A DNA stretch of 64,000 bases from Gilvimarinus algae (GCF_030518215.1 NZ_JAULRT010000035.1:492833-556832); one strand, 5' to 3'. Shown: positions 8,690-19,048, numbered from the stretch's first letter. Translations and numbers: made by a program. The notes: generated by a model not told the origin, from the letters alone.

Positions 8690-10075
8690 TTAAAAGAAAG
8701 TAAACCCAACCTGAAAGAGTTTTTCTATGTCGCGAATGTGCTTTTTGTTCAGCAAAAACACAATCACGTGATCGCCACTCTCCACCACCACGTCGTCATG
8801 GGCGATGATCACTTCGCTGCCCGATTCAGTTTCGCGCACCAGCGCTCCGATGTTGGCGCCCTGCGGCAAGTCGATGTCTTCCAATGCCCGGCCAACAACT
8901 TTGGAGGAGTTTTTGTCACCGTGCGCGATCAGCTCTATGGCTTCTGCTGCACCACGTCTGAGCGAGTAAACGCTGACCATATCGCCTCGGCGCACATGGG
9001 TAAGCAGGCTACCGATGGTGGTAGTTTGCGGCGAAATGGCGATGTCGATATCACCGCCCTGCACCAGGTCTACGTAGGCCGGGTTGTTGATCAGCGCCAT
9101 CACCTTGCGCGCCCCCAGGCGCTTGGCGAGCATGGACGACATGATGTTGGCTTCGTCGTCGTTGGTCAGGGCGAGAAACACATCGGTGTCTTCAATGTTT
9201 TCTTCGGCGAGTAAATCCTGATCCGAGGCGCTGCCGTGCAGCACAATGGCTCGCTCAAGGTGTTCTGAGAGGTGGTTGGCGCGGCCCTTGTTGTGTTCAA
9301 TCACCCGCACGCTGTAGCGCCCCTCCAGCTTGCGCGCCAGGCGCATGCCGATGTTGCCGCCGCCGGCGATGATTATCCGCTTGTAGGCGGTTTCCATACG
9401 CCGCAGCTCACTGATTACGGCGCGGATATCGCTCTTGCCGGCGAGAAAGAACACCTCGTCGTCCGCTTCAATCAGGGTAGAGCCCGTAGGCATGATCGCC
9501 CGGCCGCGCCGGTAAATGGCGGCCACGCGGGTCTCAACCGAGGGCATGTGCTGGCGTAGAAAGCGCAGTTCCTGGCCCACTAAGGGGCCGCCGTGGTAAG
9601 CCTTCACGGCCACCAACTGCACCTTGCCCTCTGCAAAATCCAGCACCTGCAGGGCGCCGGGCGTTTCTATCAGCCGGTGAATGTAGTCGGAAACCAGCTG
9701 CTCGGGACTGATCAGCACGTCGATGGGGATGGCGTCGTTGCTGAACAGCTTGTTGTTGGTCAGATAGGCGGTCGCCCTGACGCGCGCGATCTTGGTGGGG
9801 GTGCGAAACAGGCTGTGGGCCACCTGGCAGGCGATCATGTTGATTTCATCGTTATTGGTGACGGCGACCAGCATATCGGCGTCTTCCACGCCCGCCTGCA
9901 CCAGCACGTCGGGGTGGGAGCCCTCGCCATTGACCACGCCGATATCCAGCCGGTCGCGCAGTTCGCGCAAGCGGGTGTTGTCGGTGTCGATAACGGTAAT
10001 GTCGTTGGATTCGTCGGCGAGATTTTCGGCGAGGCTGGCGCCCACTTGTCCCGCACCGAGAATGATAATCTTCAT
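8690..10075 (-). CDS. trkA: Trk potassium system regulatory subunit TrkA
   Basis: 461 residues. Two tandem RCK modules are visible. The first begins [19 protein letters not shown] with the GxGxxG nucleotide loop and Asp (VIDTD) for ribose binding. The second begins at about residue 233 with [17 protein letters not shown]. Each Rossmann fold is followed by a TrkA-C domain (for example [18 protein letters not shown] and [24 protein letters not shown]). It is cytosolic, binds NAD(H)/ATP and controls K+ flow through TrkH. It follows rsmB after 121 nt, as in E. coli, and precedes trkH. Confidence 0.95.
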   Translation of the reverse strand: MKIIILGAGQVGASLAENLADESNDITVIDTDNTRLRELRDRLDIGVVNGEGSHPDVLVQAGVEDADMLVAVTNNDEINMIACQVAHSLFRTPTKIARVRATAYLTNNKLFSNDAIPIDVLISPEQLVSDYIHRLIETPGALQVLDFAEGKVQLVAVKAYHGGPLVGQELRFLRQHMPSVETRVAAIYRRGRAIMPTGSTLIEADDEVFFLAGKSDIRAVISELRRMETAYKRIIIAGGGNIGMRLARKLEGRYSVRVIEHNKGRANHLSEHLERAIVLHGSASDQDLLAEENIEDTDVFLALTNDDEANIMSSMLAKRLGARKVMALINNPAYVDLVQGGDIDIAISPQTTTIGSLLTHVRRGDMVSVYSLRRGAAEAIELIAHGDKNSSKVVGRALEDIDLPQGANIGALVRETESGSEVIIAHDDVVVESGDHVIVFLLNKKHIRDIEKLFQVGFTFF

Positions 10076-10196
10076 AAATCTGCCAGCCAGTGTCTTGTTT
10101 GAGAAGTTCGCCGGGTATTGCGAAGCCGGGCAGCAGCTCCGGGTCCACCGAGTGCAAGCCTGCTATGGATTGGCCAGACTTTACCGCTTTTGGCGG

Positions 10197-11498
10197 TCAT
10201 TTGGCTATTTTTCTGAATTTTGCGTAGTAAAACCCGTCGTGCCCATTAGCCTGTGGCAGCAGTTGGCGGCCGACGTCCTGTGCCAGCCCCCAGGTCGCGT
10301 CTATGGTTAGGGTCTGGACGTCGCCCGAGCGCTGTAAAAAGCCTTTGGCCTGTTCGCTGTTTTCCTCCGGCAGGACGGAGCAGGTGGCGTAGAGCAAGAT
10401 TCCACCGGGTTTAACCAAGGGCCAGAGGGCGTCCAGCAATTGTCCCTGTACTCGCGCGAGCCGCGTGATGTCGTCGGCGCTGCGCAGCAGCTTGATATCG
10501 CTTTGACGGCGGATGATGCCCGTGGCCGAGCAGGGTGCGTCCAGCAGGATTCGGTCGAAGAGTTGGCCGTCCCACCAGCTGTTGGGTTGGGCGGCGTCGC
10601 CCGCCACCACGCGAGCCTCAACACCGAGCCGCTGCAGGTTGTCGGTTACCCGTTTCAGGCGGCGCTGCTCGATGTCCAGGGCGGTTACCTGCGAAAGCCT
10701 TGGCTCCGATTGCAGAATGTGGCCGGTTTTCCCGCCGGGCGCGGCGCAGGCGTCCAGCACTCGGAGCCCGGGCGCCAGATCCAGCAGCGGCGCCGCCAGT
10801 TGCGCCGCCTCGTCTTGAACGCTGATCAGGCCCTCGGTAAAGCCGGGCAACAGCTTCGGATCGCAGGGGCTGGCGAGAGTAAAGCCGTATTCACTGCAGT
10901 CGGTCGGACGGGCGTCCAGGCCGGCGGCACTGAGGCGCTGCAGATATTGATCGCGGGATTCGGTCCGGGTATTGAGCCTGAGGGTCAGGGGTGGGTGGGC
11001 ATTATTGGCCTCAATGATTGCTCCGGCCTGGTCGGGCCAGGCCCCTTCAATGGCCTCGAGCAGCCATTGTGGGTGTGCCGTGCAAAACGTCCGATCGTCG
11101 GCCAGAGCCGCGGCCAGCTGGTCGCGCTCTCTTTGATAGCGGCGCAGCACGCCGTTGATCAAACCGGTGGCCCAGGGCTTTTTCAATGCGCGCGCGCAGC
11201 CGGCAGTCTCGCCAATGGCAGCGTGGTCGGGGATGCGGGTGTAATCCAGCTGATAGAGTCCGAGAAGCATAAGCGCAAGAACATCGCCGTCTTTACCGCG
11301 CAGCGGTTTTTCCAGTAAGGCATTGAGACAGGCGCGCAAGCGTGGATAGTAGCGCATGGTGCCGTAGCACAGCTCGCGCACCAGAGCCCGGTCGTTCGGT
11401 GCGACTTTCTCCTGCCATTGGGGCAGACTGCTGGCCAGCGAGCCGTGCTGGCGCAGCAGCTCGGCCAAGGCGCGGGCGCAGGCCAGCCGAGGCGTCAT
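10197..11498 (-). CDS. rsmB: 16S rRNA m5C967 methyltransferase RsmB
   Basis: 433 residues. The N-terminal 140 residues form a NusB-like RNA-binding domain (ARALAELLRQHGSLASSLP... LCYGTMRYYPRL). The C-terminal half is a SAM-dependent RNA cytosine-5 methyltransferase: motif I LDACAAPGGKTGHI, motif IV LLDAPCSATGIIRR and motif VI LYATCSVLPEEN. Both catalytic cysteines are present, one in PCSATG and one in the TCSV motif. It methylates C967 of 16S rRNA. Its start overlaps the fmt stop by 4 nt, so it is co-translated with fmt, in the widely conserved def-fmt-rsmB order. Confidence 0.95.
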   Translation of the reverse strand: MTPRLACARALAELLRQHGSLASSLPQWQEKVAPNDRALVRELCYGTMRYYPRLRACLNALLEKPLRGKDGDVLALMLLGLYQLDYTRIPDHAAIGETAGCARALKKPWATGLINGVLRRYQRERDQLAAALADDRTFCTAHPQWLLEAIEGAWPDQAGAIIEANNAHPPLTLRLNTRTESRDQYLQRLSAAGLDARPTDCSEYGFTLASPCDPKLLPGFTEGLISVQDEAAQLAAPLLDLAPGLRVLDACAAPGGKTGHILQSEPRLSQVTALDIEQRRLKRVTDNLQRLGVEARVVAGDAAQPNSWWDGQLFDRILLDAPCSATGIIRRQSDIKLLRSADDITRLARVQGQLLDALWPLVKPGGILLYATCSVLPEENSEQAKGFLQRSGDVQTLTIDATWGLAQDVGRQLLPQANGHDGFYYAKFRKIAK

Positions 11499-12460
11499 GC
11501 CGCCGGCTCCAAAAAGCGCTCGCCTAGGGTAAACAGTGAGTGGTTGCCCCGCAGCAGCTCGGCGACGGACATGGCTTTTTTCCCTGGCAGCTGCAGCCGG
11601 GTAATCGCCAGTCGACCTTCACCGCAGGCGACGACCAGCGCCTCCGGGGTGATATCCACCACAGTGCCCGGCTCGGCGGCGGAGCCGGGGAGTGGCGACG
11701 CCTGCCAGATACGCACGGCCGTGTCGGGTGTTTTGGCCGGAACGGTGTAGGCCACCGGGAAAGGGTTGAAGGCCCGGATCTTCTGATCGATTTGGGTGGC
11801 ACTGTCCTGCCACCGGATTTGCGCCTCCGCCTTGCTGATCTTGGGTGCGTAGTTGGACAGGTTGTCGTCTTGCTCTTCGGGCTGGGCCCGGCCTGCGGCC
11901 AGTTGCGTCAGGGCCTCGAGCAGTGCCGGGCCGCCGAGCTGCATCAGCTGGTCGTGCAGACTGCCGCCTGTGTCGTTGTTGCTGATGGGGCAGATGGCCT
12001 TGATGAGCATGTCCCCGGTGTCGAGTCCGACATCCATCTGCATGATGGTAATGCCTGTTTCCTTATCTCCCGCCTCAATGGCTCGCTGAATGGGTGCGGC
12101 GCCGCGCCAGCGCGGCAGCAGCGAGGCGTGGACGTTGATACAGCCAAGCCTGGGGGTATCGAGTACGGCTTTGGGCAGTAGCAGCCCGTAGGCCACCACC
12201 ACCATCAGATCAGCGTCCAAGGCGGCGAGCTCCGCCTGGTCGGCGTCGCCTTTAAGCGACAGTGGCTGGAATACGGGTATGCCGGCACTCAGCGCTTTTT
12301 CCTTAACGGGGCTGGGCCTGAGCTTTTTGCCTCGCCCGGCCGGGCGATCCGGCTGGGTGTAGCAGGCGATCACCTCATGAGGGCTATCGATCAGTACCTG
12401 CAGGTGGTGGGCGGCAAAATCGGGTGTGCCGGCGAAGATCAGTCGCAGGGGGTTGGTCAT
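11495..12460 (-). CDS. fmt: methionyl-tRNA formyltransferase
   Basis: 321 residues. The N-terminal formyltransferase domain begins LRLIFAGTPDFAAHHLQVLI and carries the folate-site signature INVHASLLPRWRGAAPIQRAI, with catalytic Asn/His and a downstream Asp in GITIMQMDVGLDTGDML. The C-terminal OB-like domain (about 205-315) contacts the tRNA acceptor. It formylates Met-tRNA(fMet) for initiation, the modification later removed by Def, whose gene is 27 nt upstream. All are in one operon with rsmB. Confidence 0.96.
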   Translation of the reverse strand: MTNPLRLIFAGTPDFAAHHLQVLIDSPHEVIACYTQPDRPAGRGKKLRPSPVKEKALSAGIPVFQPLSLKGDADQAELAALDADLMVVVAYGLLLPKAVLDTPRLGCINVHASLLPRWRGAAPIQRAIEAGDKETGITIMQMDVGLDTGDMLIKAICPISNNDTGGSLHDQLMQLGGPALLEALTQLAAGRAQPEEQDDNLSNYAPKISKAEAQIRWQDSATQIDQKIRAFNPFPVAYTVPAKTPDTAVRIWQASPLPGSAAEPGTVVDITPEALVVACGEGRLAITRLQLPGKKAMSVAELLRGNHSLFTLGERFLEPAA

Positions 12461-12487
12461 TGCGGATTCCGGAGGTGGTGCCGGGGC

Positions 12488-12994
12488 TCAGGCCCGGGCA
12501 CGGTGGAGTTTTTCGAGCTTTTTGCGAATGCGCTGGCGTTTTACCTGGGACAGATAGTCGACAAAGAGTTTGCCGTTGAGGTGATCTAGCTCGTGCTGGA
12601 TGCACACGGCCAGTAAGCCGTCGGGCTCCAGGGTAAAGGGGTTACCGTCCCGATCCAGCGCATTGACCCGTATGCGGATGGGCCGGTCGACGCTGTCGTA
12701 AAAGCCCGGCACAGACAGGCAACCCTCCTCGTAGGGCTGCATGTCTTCGCCCAGCACGGTGACCTCGGGGTTAATAAAGACCCTCGGTTCGCTCTGGTCT
12801 TCTGAGATGTCCATAACGACAATGCGCCGGTGGACGTTGACCTGCGTGGCGGCCAAACCGATGCCGGGAGCGGCGTACATGGTCTCGAACATGTTGTCGA
12901 TCAGCTCGCGGATGCTGTCGTCTACCGTCTCAACGGGCTGGGCAATGGTGCGCAGGCGTGGGTCGGGAAACTCCAGAATTTCAAGTAGGGCCAT
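12488..12994 (-). CDS. def: peptide deformylase
   Basis: 168 residues with all three deformylase motifs: GIGLAATQ (44-51), EEGCLSVPG with metal ligand Cys92, and QHELDHLNG with His134, Glu135 and His138. It removes the N-formyl group from nascent proteins using Fe2+ or another divalent metal. It is the first gene of the def-fmt-rsmB-trkA-trkH run and is divergent from the LysM-protein gene across a 169-nt spacer that contains two inverted repeats. Confidence 0.97.
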   Translation of the reverse strand: MALLEILEFPDPRLRTIAQPVETVDDSIRELIDNMFETMYAAPGIGLAATQVNVHRRIVVMDISEDQSEPRVFINPEVTVLGEDMQPYEEGCLSVPGFYDSVDRPIRIRVNALDRDGNPFTLEPDGLLAVCIQHELDHLNGKLFVDYLSQVKRQRIRKKLEKLHRARA

Positions 12995-13055
12995 AGGCTT
13001 TGTGACAAACTTCTAGTAAAAAGGTAACAAGCGCTGCTAACATGATGATCGTACA

Positions 13056-13076
13056 GGATTTAACCTGGGTAAATCC
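13056..13076. promoter_or_regulatory. inverted repeat in the def/LysM divergent spacer
   Basis: Perfect 7-bp arms GGATTTA and TAAATCC around ACCTGGG. It lies about 60 nt upstream of the def start and about 90 nt upstream of the LysM gene. It could be an operator or an RNA hairpin in either leader. No regulator is recognised. Confidence 0.4.
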
Positions 13077-13093
13077 CTTGGCCAACCATTCGC

Positions 13094-13115
13094 ATAGCGC
13101 CTTTCATTGCGCTAT
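13094..13115. promoter_or_regulatory. inverted repeat overlapping the likely LysM-gene promoter
   Basis: Perfect arms ATAGCGC and GCGCTAT with an 8-nt loop (CTTTCATT). The right arm runs into TATTATAAC, a plausible -10 element for the LysM gene that starts at 13164. The overlap of dyad and -10 suggests an operator. This is an inference. Confidence 0.4.
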
Positions 13116-13163
13116 TATAACGGCTAAACCGCTCAGGGCCGAACAAAAACAGGATCGGTTTCT

Positions 13164-14201
13164 ATGAAAAAAATGATTTTTGCTGTTCTGGCGTTATCGG
13201 CGGCCAGTGTCTTTTCTTGGGCCGAATCCTCGCCTTTCAAGTCCAGTTCCCCCGATGAGTATGTGGTGGTGGAGGGCGATACGCTCTGGGATATCTCCGG
13301 TAAATTTCTTGAATCTCCCTGGCTCTGGCCGGAAATTTGGCACGCCAATCCCGATATTGACAACCCACATCTGATTTTCCCCGGCGATGTGGTTCGCCTG
13401 GTTTATATCGATGGTCAGCCACGTCTGACGGTGGACCGTACGGTGCGCCTCGCGCCTTCTGGGGATGCCAAGCTGGAACCCACTATTCGCGTGCTGCCGA
13501 TTGAAGAGGCGATTCCCGCTGTGCCGCTGGATGCCATTGCCTCCTACTTGTCGCGCTCGCGCATCGTGATGCCCGAAGATGTCGAGGGCGCTCCCTACAT
13601 GGTGGCCGGCCCGGAGAAGCGCCTGATCGTGGGTAAAGGCGACATCGCTTACGCCCGTGGCACCTTCCCGGAAGATATTGGGAATTTCAGTGTGTTTCGC
13701 CAGGGTGAGACCTTCTACGATGAAGAAAACGAAGAGCTTCTGGGTATTCACGCACTGGGCGTGGGCGGTGTCAGCATAGACAAAGTCGACGGTGATATTG
13801 CCCGGGTATTCGTTACCCGCTCCAAAGAGGAGATTCGTTCAGGAGATTTGTTACTGCCCAGCAAAGAGCGCTCGGTGGACTCCATTTTCTACCCCAGCGC
13901 ACCGGACTTTCCCATTGAGGCTGAAATTGTCGCGGTGGAAGGCGGGGTATCCCAGATTGGCAAGCTTGACGTGGTGATTATCGACAAGGGCGATCGCGAT
14001 GGCGTTCAGGTGGGCAATGTGTTTGAGTCTTTTGTTAAAGGCGAAACCATTCAGGATCGAGTCTCCGGCGACACTATTACTTTGATGGACGAGCGCGCAG
14101 GTTTGTTGATGGTGTTCCGCACCTTTGAAAAATTGAGCTTCGCCATTGTGATGGAGTCCACCCGCCCCATGGCCGTTGGCGATCGCCTGCGTAACCCCTA
14201 G
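13164..14201 (+). CDS. LysM-domain periplasmic protein
   Basis: 345 residues with a signal peptide (MKKMIFAVLALSAASVFSWA, cleavage near residue 20). A LysM peptidoglycan-binding module spans about residues 31-85: YVVVEGDTLWDISGKFL, then WPEIWHANPDIDNPHLIFPGDVVRL. The rest is a beta-rich domain with no catalytic motif visible. This is the conserved LysM protein found beside dprA and def in many gammaproteobacteria, related to the TsaP group. Its exact job (cell-wall anchoring of envelope machinery) is inferred from family. It is divergent from def and 72 nt upstream of dprA. Confidence 0.85.
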   Translation: MKKMIFAVLALSAASVFSWAESSPFKSSSPDEYVVVEGDTLWDISGKFLESPWLWPEIWHANPDIDNPHLIFPGDVVRLVYIDGQPRLTVDRTVRLAPSGDAKLEPTIRVLPIEEAIPAVPLDAIASYLSRSRIVMPEDVEGAPYMVAGPEKRLIVGKGDIAYARGTFPEDIGNFSVFRQGETFYDEENEELLGIHALGVGGVSIDKVDGDIARVFVTRSKEEIRSGDLLLPSKERSVDSIFYPSAPDFPIEAEIVAVEGGVSQIGKLDVVIIDKGDRDGVQVGNVFESFVKGETIQDRVSGDTITLMDERAGLLMVFRTFEKLSFAIVMESTRPMAVGDRLRNP

Positions 14202-14231
14202 GGTGCGCTAAAGCGTCGATTCTGCATTCCA

Positions 14232-14253
14232 GGGCGCCGATGGATCGGCGCCC
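14232..14253 (+). terminator. GC hairpin between LysM gene and dprA
   Basis: Perfect 8-bp stem GGGCGCCG/CGGCGCCC with loop ATGGAT, 31 nt after the LysM-gene stop and just before the dprA ribosome site (14261-14267). The following CCCTTAAC is only weakly T-rich. It may act as a partial terminator or attenuator, lowering dprA expression. Confidence 0.45.
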
Positions 14254-14273
14254 CCTTAACAAGGAGGTTGACT

Positions 14274-15365
14274 GTGAACGCCACCAGCGCTGCACTGCTA
14301 CTGTCCCGTCTACCTGGGGTTGGCCCGGGGACTATCAAGCCGCTATTCGAACATTTTGGATCGCTCCCTAGCGCAGCTCAGGCGAGCGGAGCCGAATTGC
14401 AGTCCTTGCTGCCGTCCTCTGCTCTGCAGCAGCTGCTCGATGCCAGGCAAACCCCAGAGCACCCACTTAACCGGGCGCTCGCCGCCGATCTGGCCTGGCT
14501 CGAGCAACATCCAGATGTGCACCCGCTGACACTCGGCAGTAATGATTATCCGGCGCTTTTGGCCGATGTGGCTTGTTGCCCGCCGCTTCTCTATGTGCGC
14601 GGTAAGCTGGCCGCTTTGGAGCTGCCGCAGTTGGCTATTGTAGGCAGTCGCAACCCTACCACTGGGGGCGCCGCCATTGCGCGGGATTTTGCGCGCTGCC
14701 TCGCAAGCGGCGGCTTTGCCATCACCAGTGGCCTGGCGCTCGGCATCGATGGGTGCGCGCATCGCGGCGCTCTGGATGCCGGAGGGGTAACCCTGGCGGT
14801 AATGGGTACCGGTATCGATTGCATCTACCCCGCTCGGCATCGGGCTCTGGCGGAGGAAATTGTCGAGGCCGGCGGAGCCCTGGTCAGTGAATTTGCGCCG
14901 GGCATTCGCTCTCAGGCGAGCAACTTTCCTCGGCGTAACCGCATCATCAGCGCGCTCAGCCTCGGGACTATGGTCGTGGAGGCGGCGGTGAAAAGTGGCT
15001 CTCTGATTACCGCCAAATACGCTCTGGAGCAGCAGCGCGAGGTGTTTGCGGTGCCAGGCTCCATCAATAACCCTTTGGCCCGTGGGTGTCACTCATTGAT
15101 CCGCAGCGGCGCTAAGCTGGTGGAGTCGGCCGAGGACATTCTCAGTGAGCTCGGTGGCGCCCTAGCCTACAAGCGCGAGCAGGTGATGGAGAGTCGCGCG
15201 CCCCGTGAGCACTGGCTGTTGAGTGCCATGGGCTACGACCCCGTGACCCTTGACACTCTCTGTCAGCGCACAGGTCAAACGGCCGGAGCGCTGTCCGCCG
15301 AGCTTATGGATTTGGAGCTCGAGGGCGCAGTGGAGCAGCGCGGCAGTTACTACAATCGCTGTTGA
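14274..15365 (+). CDS. dprA: DNA-processing protein DprA (Smf)
   Basis: 363 residues from a GTG at 14274, chosen because a perfect AAGGAGG ends 6 nt upstream; a TTG two codons earlier is too close to it. An N-terminal helix-hairpin-helix region (LLSRLPGVGPGTIKPLF) is followed by the Rossmann-like DprA core: IVGSRNPTTGGAAIARDFA, SGLALGIDGCAHRGAL, VMGTGIDCIYPARH, FPRRNRIISALS and VVEAAVKSGSLITAKYAL. A C-terminal winged-helix segment (about 300-363) follows. It binds incoming single-stranded DNA and loads RecA during natural transformation. Its 3' end overlaps a convergent small gene by 16 nt. Confidence 0.95.
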   Translation: MNATSAALLLSRLPGVGPGTIKPLFEHFGSLPSAAQASGAELQSLLPSSALQQLLDARQTPEHPLNRALAADLAWLEQHPDVHPLTLGSNDYPALLADVACCPPLLYVRGKLAALELPQLAIVGSRNPTTGGAAIARDFARCLASGGFAITSGLALGIDGCAHRGALDAGGVTLAVMGTGIDCIYPARHRALAEEIVEAGGALVSEFAPGIRSQASNFPRRNRIISALSLGTMVVEAAVKSGSLITAKYALEQQREVFAVPGSINNPLARGCHSLIRSGAKLVESAEDILSELGGALAYKREQVMESRAPREHWLLSAMGYDPVTLDTLCQRTGQTAGALSAELMDLELEGAVEQRGSYYNRC

Positions 15366-15502
15366 GTGCCTTGCTCGGCCTGGGCGGCTGCCCGGCGGCT
15401 GTCGTCGCGAATGTGTCGATAGGCGTAGAGCCCGATGTAGCCCATGATGGCGAAGATGGCCAGCAGCGTGGCGGCACTGAGTAAAAGGACAAAGTCGAGC
15501 AT
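15350..15502 (-). CDS. 50-residue single-helix membrane protein
   Basis: A small ORF of 50 residues: an N-terminal helix (LDFVLLLSAATLLAIFAIMGYIGLYAY, about residues 2-28) followed by a charged, basic tail RHIRDDSRRAAAQAEQG. The ribosome site AGGAGG lies about 10 nt before the ATG at 15502; an ATG three codons earlier (15511) is too close to it. Composition (hydrophobic segment with Arg-rich cytosolic tail) and the strong ribosome site support a real gene. It overlaps the dprA stop by 16 nt in the opposite direction. Family not recognised. Confidence 0.6.
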   Translation of the reverse strand: MLDFVLLLSAATLLAIFAIMGYIGLYAYRHIRDDSRRAAAQAEQGTQQRL

Positions 15503-15697
15503 GGCGCCCATTCCTCCTGTTTGGATAATGTAAACAGTCTATTCTTGTGGCCGCCGGGCGTATTGATCCCGATCAACAAGTGCCATTGATCTCGGCGCTC
15601 AGGTAGTGTCTGTTTTTGCTTCGATTGGGCCGGATTTTCTTGTGTCTACGCGGCAGTTGATGTAAATTTGCGCGTTTTTTCAGCGAGGGGTAAAACC

Positions 15698-16204
15698 ATG
15701 AGCAAGCCTTTTGTAGCGATTCTGATGGGATCGGATTCTGATTTGCCGGTCATGGAAGCGTCTTTTGACGTACTGAACAAACTGGGTGTGCCCTTTGAGG
15801 CCAAGGTGAGCTCCGCACACCGCACCCCGGAGCAGACCCACGCTTATGTCAAAGACGCTGACAAGCGCGGTTGCGCGGCCTTTATCTGTGCCGCCGGCAT
15901 GGCCGCCCACCTGGCCGGCGCTGTTTCGGCCAATACGCTCAAGCCCGTCATTGGCGTGCCGATCAATTCCTCTCTGGACGGTCTGGACGCGCTGCTCTCT
16001 ACCGTGCAAATGCCCGGTGGTGTGCCCGTAGCCACCGTTGCCATTGGTAAAGCCGGTGCCAAGAACGCCGCTTATCTGGCCGCGCAAATCATCGGCACCG
16101 CCGATGCCGAGTTGCACCAGCGCCTGATCGCCGAGCGTGAAGAAAATGCCCAGGCTGTGATCGCCAAAGACAAGGCACTGCAGGAAAAATTGGCGGGTAA
16201 ATAA
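15698..16204 (+). CDS. purE: N5-carboxyaminoimidazole ribonucleotide mutase
   Basis: 168 residues from the ATG at 15698 with GAGGGG 7 nt upstream; a longer in-frame start at 15668 lacks a ribosome site. Class I PurE signature: [18 protein letters not shown], then [10 protein letters not shown] with catalytic His, and the [21 protein letters not shown] segment. It converts N5-CAIR to CAIR in purine synthesis. The partner purK is not adjacent here. tsaC begins 3 nt after its stop. Confidence 0.96.
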   Translation: MSKPFVAILMGSDSDLPVMEASFDVLNKLGVPFEAKVSSAHRTPEQTHAYVKDADKRGCAAFICAAGMAAHLAGAVSANTLKPVIGVPINSSLDGLDALLSTVQMPGGVPVATVAIGKAGAKNAAYLAAQIIGTADAELHQRLIAEREENAQAVIAKDKALQEKLAGK

Positions 16205-16207
16205 CCC

Positions 16208-16771
16208 GTGGCGGGCTGGCTCAGTCACAGCGGCATTCAGCGGGCTGCTCGTGTCTTGCGCGCCGGTGGGGTAGTGGCCTACCCCACCGAGGCGGTTTGG
16301 GGTCTCGGGGCTGATCCGGCCAATGCCGGGGCCATTGACCGTCTGCTGTCGCTCAAGCACCGCCAGCGCAGTAAAGGTCTTATCCTGATCGCGGCTGATG
16401 TGGAGCAGGTGAGCCCCTGGCTCGAGCGCTTGACCCCGTCCGAGCGCGCGACGCTGCTCGACACTTGGCCCGGTCCCAATACCTGGCTGGTCCCCAATCA
16501 CGGTTTGGCATCGCCCTGGGTGACCGGCGACCACCAGAGTGTGGCCTTGCGGGTGACCGCACATCCGGTGGCTGCAGCGCTCTGCCGCGCCTTTGGTGGG
16601 CCGTTGATCAGCACCTCCGCCAACCCCCAGGGTCGACCCGCGGCTCGAACTGCCCTTCAGGTGCGACGCTATTTTGGTGCTGCCCTGGATGACATCGCCC
16701 CGGGACGCACCGGCCAACGCCGTCAGCCCTCACAGATTCGCGACCTCGCTACCGGACACACGCTGCGCTAG
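16208..16771 (+). CDS. tsaC: threonylcarbamoyl-AMP synthase (YrdC/TsaC)
   Basis: 187 residues from a GTG at 16208. The short form (YrdC domain only) is seen: VVAYPTEAVWGLGADP, the KHRQRSKGLILIA loop that binds ATP and threonine, and GGPLISTSANPQGRPA. It makes the threonylcarbamoyl-AMP used for t6A37 in tRNAs. It follows purE by 3 nt and precedes hemF by 33 nt, within an order common in Pseudomonas relatives. Confidence 0.95.
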   Translation: MAGWLSHSGIQRAARVLRAGGVVAYPTEAVWGLGADPANAGAIDRLLSLKHRQRSKGLILIAADVEQVSPWLERLTPSERATLLDTWPGPNTWLVPNHGLASPWVTGDHQSVALRVTAHPVAAALCRAFGGPLISTSANPQGRPAARTALQVRRYFGAALDDIAPGRTGQRRQPSQIRDLATGHTLR

Positions 16772-17722
<951 letters not shown>

Positions 17723-17797
17723 CAATAACGAATCACAGTAAACGTCCGGTAAGAAAAGTCTGTTAGCTTTGCCGCTCGTTTTAACAGCAGGTACCCC

Positions 17798-18640
17798 ATG
17801 ACCGATACTTACGCCGTTTTTGGTAACCCCATCGCCCAGAGCAAATCACCCGCGATTCACCGCCATTTTTGCGAGCAGACCGGCGAAGACATGGCCTACA
17901 CCAAGCAGCTGGTACCCGAAGGTGAGTTTCGCCAGGCGGCCGATGCGTTTTTTGCCGACGGCGGGCGCGGCCTTAATGTCACCGTACCGTTTAAACTGGA
18001 TGCGTACGAGTACGCTAATCACCTGACCGCCCGCGCTCAGCGTGCCGGTGCGGTGAATTTGCTGATCAAAGAAAATGACGGCAGCATTACCGGCGACAAT
18101 TCTGACGGTATCGGTATGGTCAATGACATGCTGAATATGGGGTGGGAGCTCGGCGATAAAAAAGTGCTTTTGCTGGGCGCCGGCGGCGCCGTGCGCGGCG
18201 TGCTGGAGCCGGTACTTTCACAGCAGCCAAAGTGCTTAACCATTGCTAACCGAACGGTCAGCAAAGCCGAACAGCTGGCGCGGGATTTTCATGATCTAGG
18301 CACAGTCAGTGCGTGCAGTTTTGATGACCTGTCGGGTCAACGCTTTGATGTGATTATCAACGGCACTTCTGCCAGCCTGCACGGCGACTTACCGCCTCTG
18401 CCAGACCAGCTGCTGGCGCCCAAGGCGGCCTGCTACGACATGATGTATGGCGCAGAGCCAACGGTGTTTCTGAGTTGGGCTGAAACCCAGGGAGCGGATC
18501 AGCTTGCCGATGGTTTGGGCATGTTGGTGGGCCAGGCCGCTGAATCATTTTACGCCTGGCGGCATATACGCCCGGAGGTCGTACCGGTCATTACCGAGCT
18601 GCGTCGCAAAATGGTCGAGGGCAAGAAAAAGGCGGGGTAA
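17798..18640 (+). CDS. aroE: shikimate dehydrogenase
   Basis: 280 residues. The substrate site is seen as VFGNPIAQSKSPAIHRHF, LNVTVPFKLDAYEYA (catalytic Lys) and GDNSDGIGMVNDM (catalytic Asp). The NADPH loop is LLLGAGGAVRGVLEPVL, followed by NRTVSKAE, where Arg/Thr favour the phosphate of NADPH. It reduces 3-dehydroshikimate in aromatic amino acid synthesis. Convergent with the MazG-like gene, 27 nt away. Confidence 0.97.
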   Translation: MTDTYAVFGNPIAQSKSPAIHRHFCEQTGEDMAYTKQLVPEGEFRQAADAFFADGGRGLNVTVPFKLDAYEYANHLTARAQRAGAVNLLIKENDGSITGDNSDGIGMVNDMLNMGWELGDKKVLLLGAGGAVRGVLEPVLSQQPKCLTIANRTVSKAEQLARDFHDLGTVSACSFDDLSGQRFDVIINGTSASLHGDLPPLPDQLLAPKAACYDMMYGAEPTVFLSWAETQGADQLADGLGMLVGQAAESFYAWRHIRPEVVPVITELRRKMVEGKKKAG

Positions 18641-18667
18641 CGCTAAAAGCAACCGGCTGCCCGGCAG

Positions 18668-19048
18668 TTAAGAGCCACCGCTGTCAAACGCGGCCTGCTC
18701 CTCCGCCAGGCGACGCTTTTGCTCTTGTTTGATGTCTGCCCAGCGGCGTCCACTTTCGATCCCGCCGATGCGTTCGCGGTACTTGCGGCAGGCGCGCTCT
18801 AATAGGGAGTCAAGGCGAACGGAGGATTCAGCCTCCAGAGCAACCGCCAGGTTCAATAGATCCCAAAAAACGTCGCCGAGCTCGTCTTCCGTGTGACAGT
18901 GCCTTCCCAAGTCTATCGCCTCGGCGAGCTCATCCACTTCTGTCTTCAGCTCCGCCAAGTACGTCTCGGCGCTGCCAAACCAGTCATTGTTCTGATCGAA
19001 AGCGGCTTTGCGCCTGGCCAACACGGCGAGGTCAGTAAATGCCTGCAT
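18668..19048 (-). CDS. MazG-like nucleotide pyrophosphohydrolase
   Basis: 126 residues: one all-alpha NTP-pyrophosphatase module. Metal-binding acidic motifs are KTEVDELAEAI (ExxE) and EDELGDVFWDLLNLA (ExxD). The basic C-terminal tail (KYRERIGGIESGRRWADIKQEQKRR) is charged and probably helical. Such single-domain proteins hydrolyse (d)NTPs to NMP and PPi, often as housecleaning enzymes. Specificity cannot be predicted. It is followed upstream by the GFA-type gene on the same strand (74 nt). Confidence 0.85.
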   Translation of the reverse strand: MQAFTDLAVLARRKAAFDQNNDWFGSAETYLAELKTEVDELAEAIDLGRHCHTEDELGDVFWDLLNLAVALEAESSVRLDSLLERACRKYRERIGGIESGRRWADIKQEQKRRLAEEQAAFDSGGS

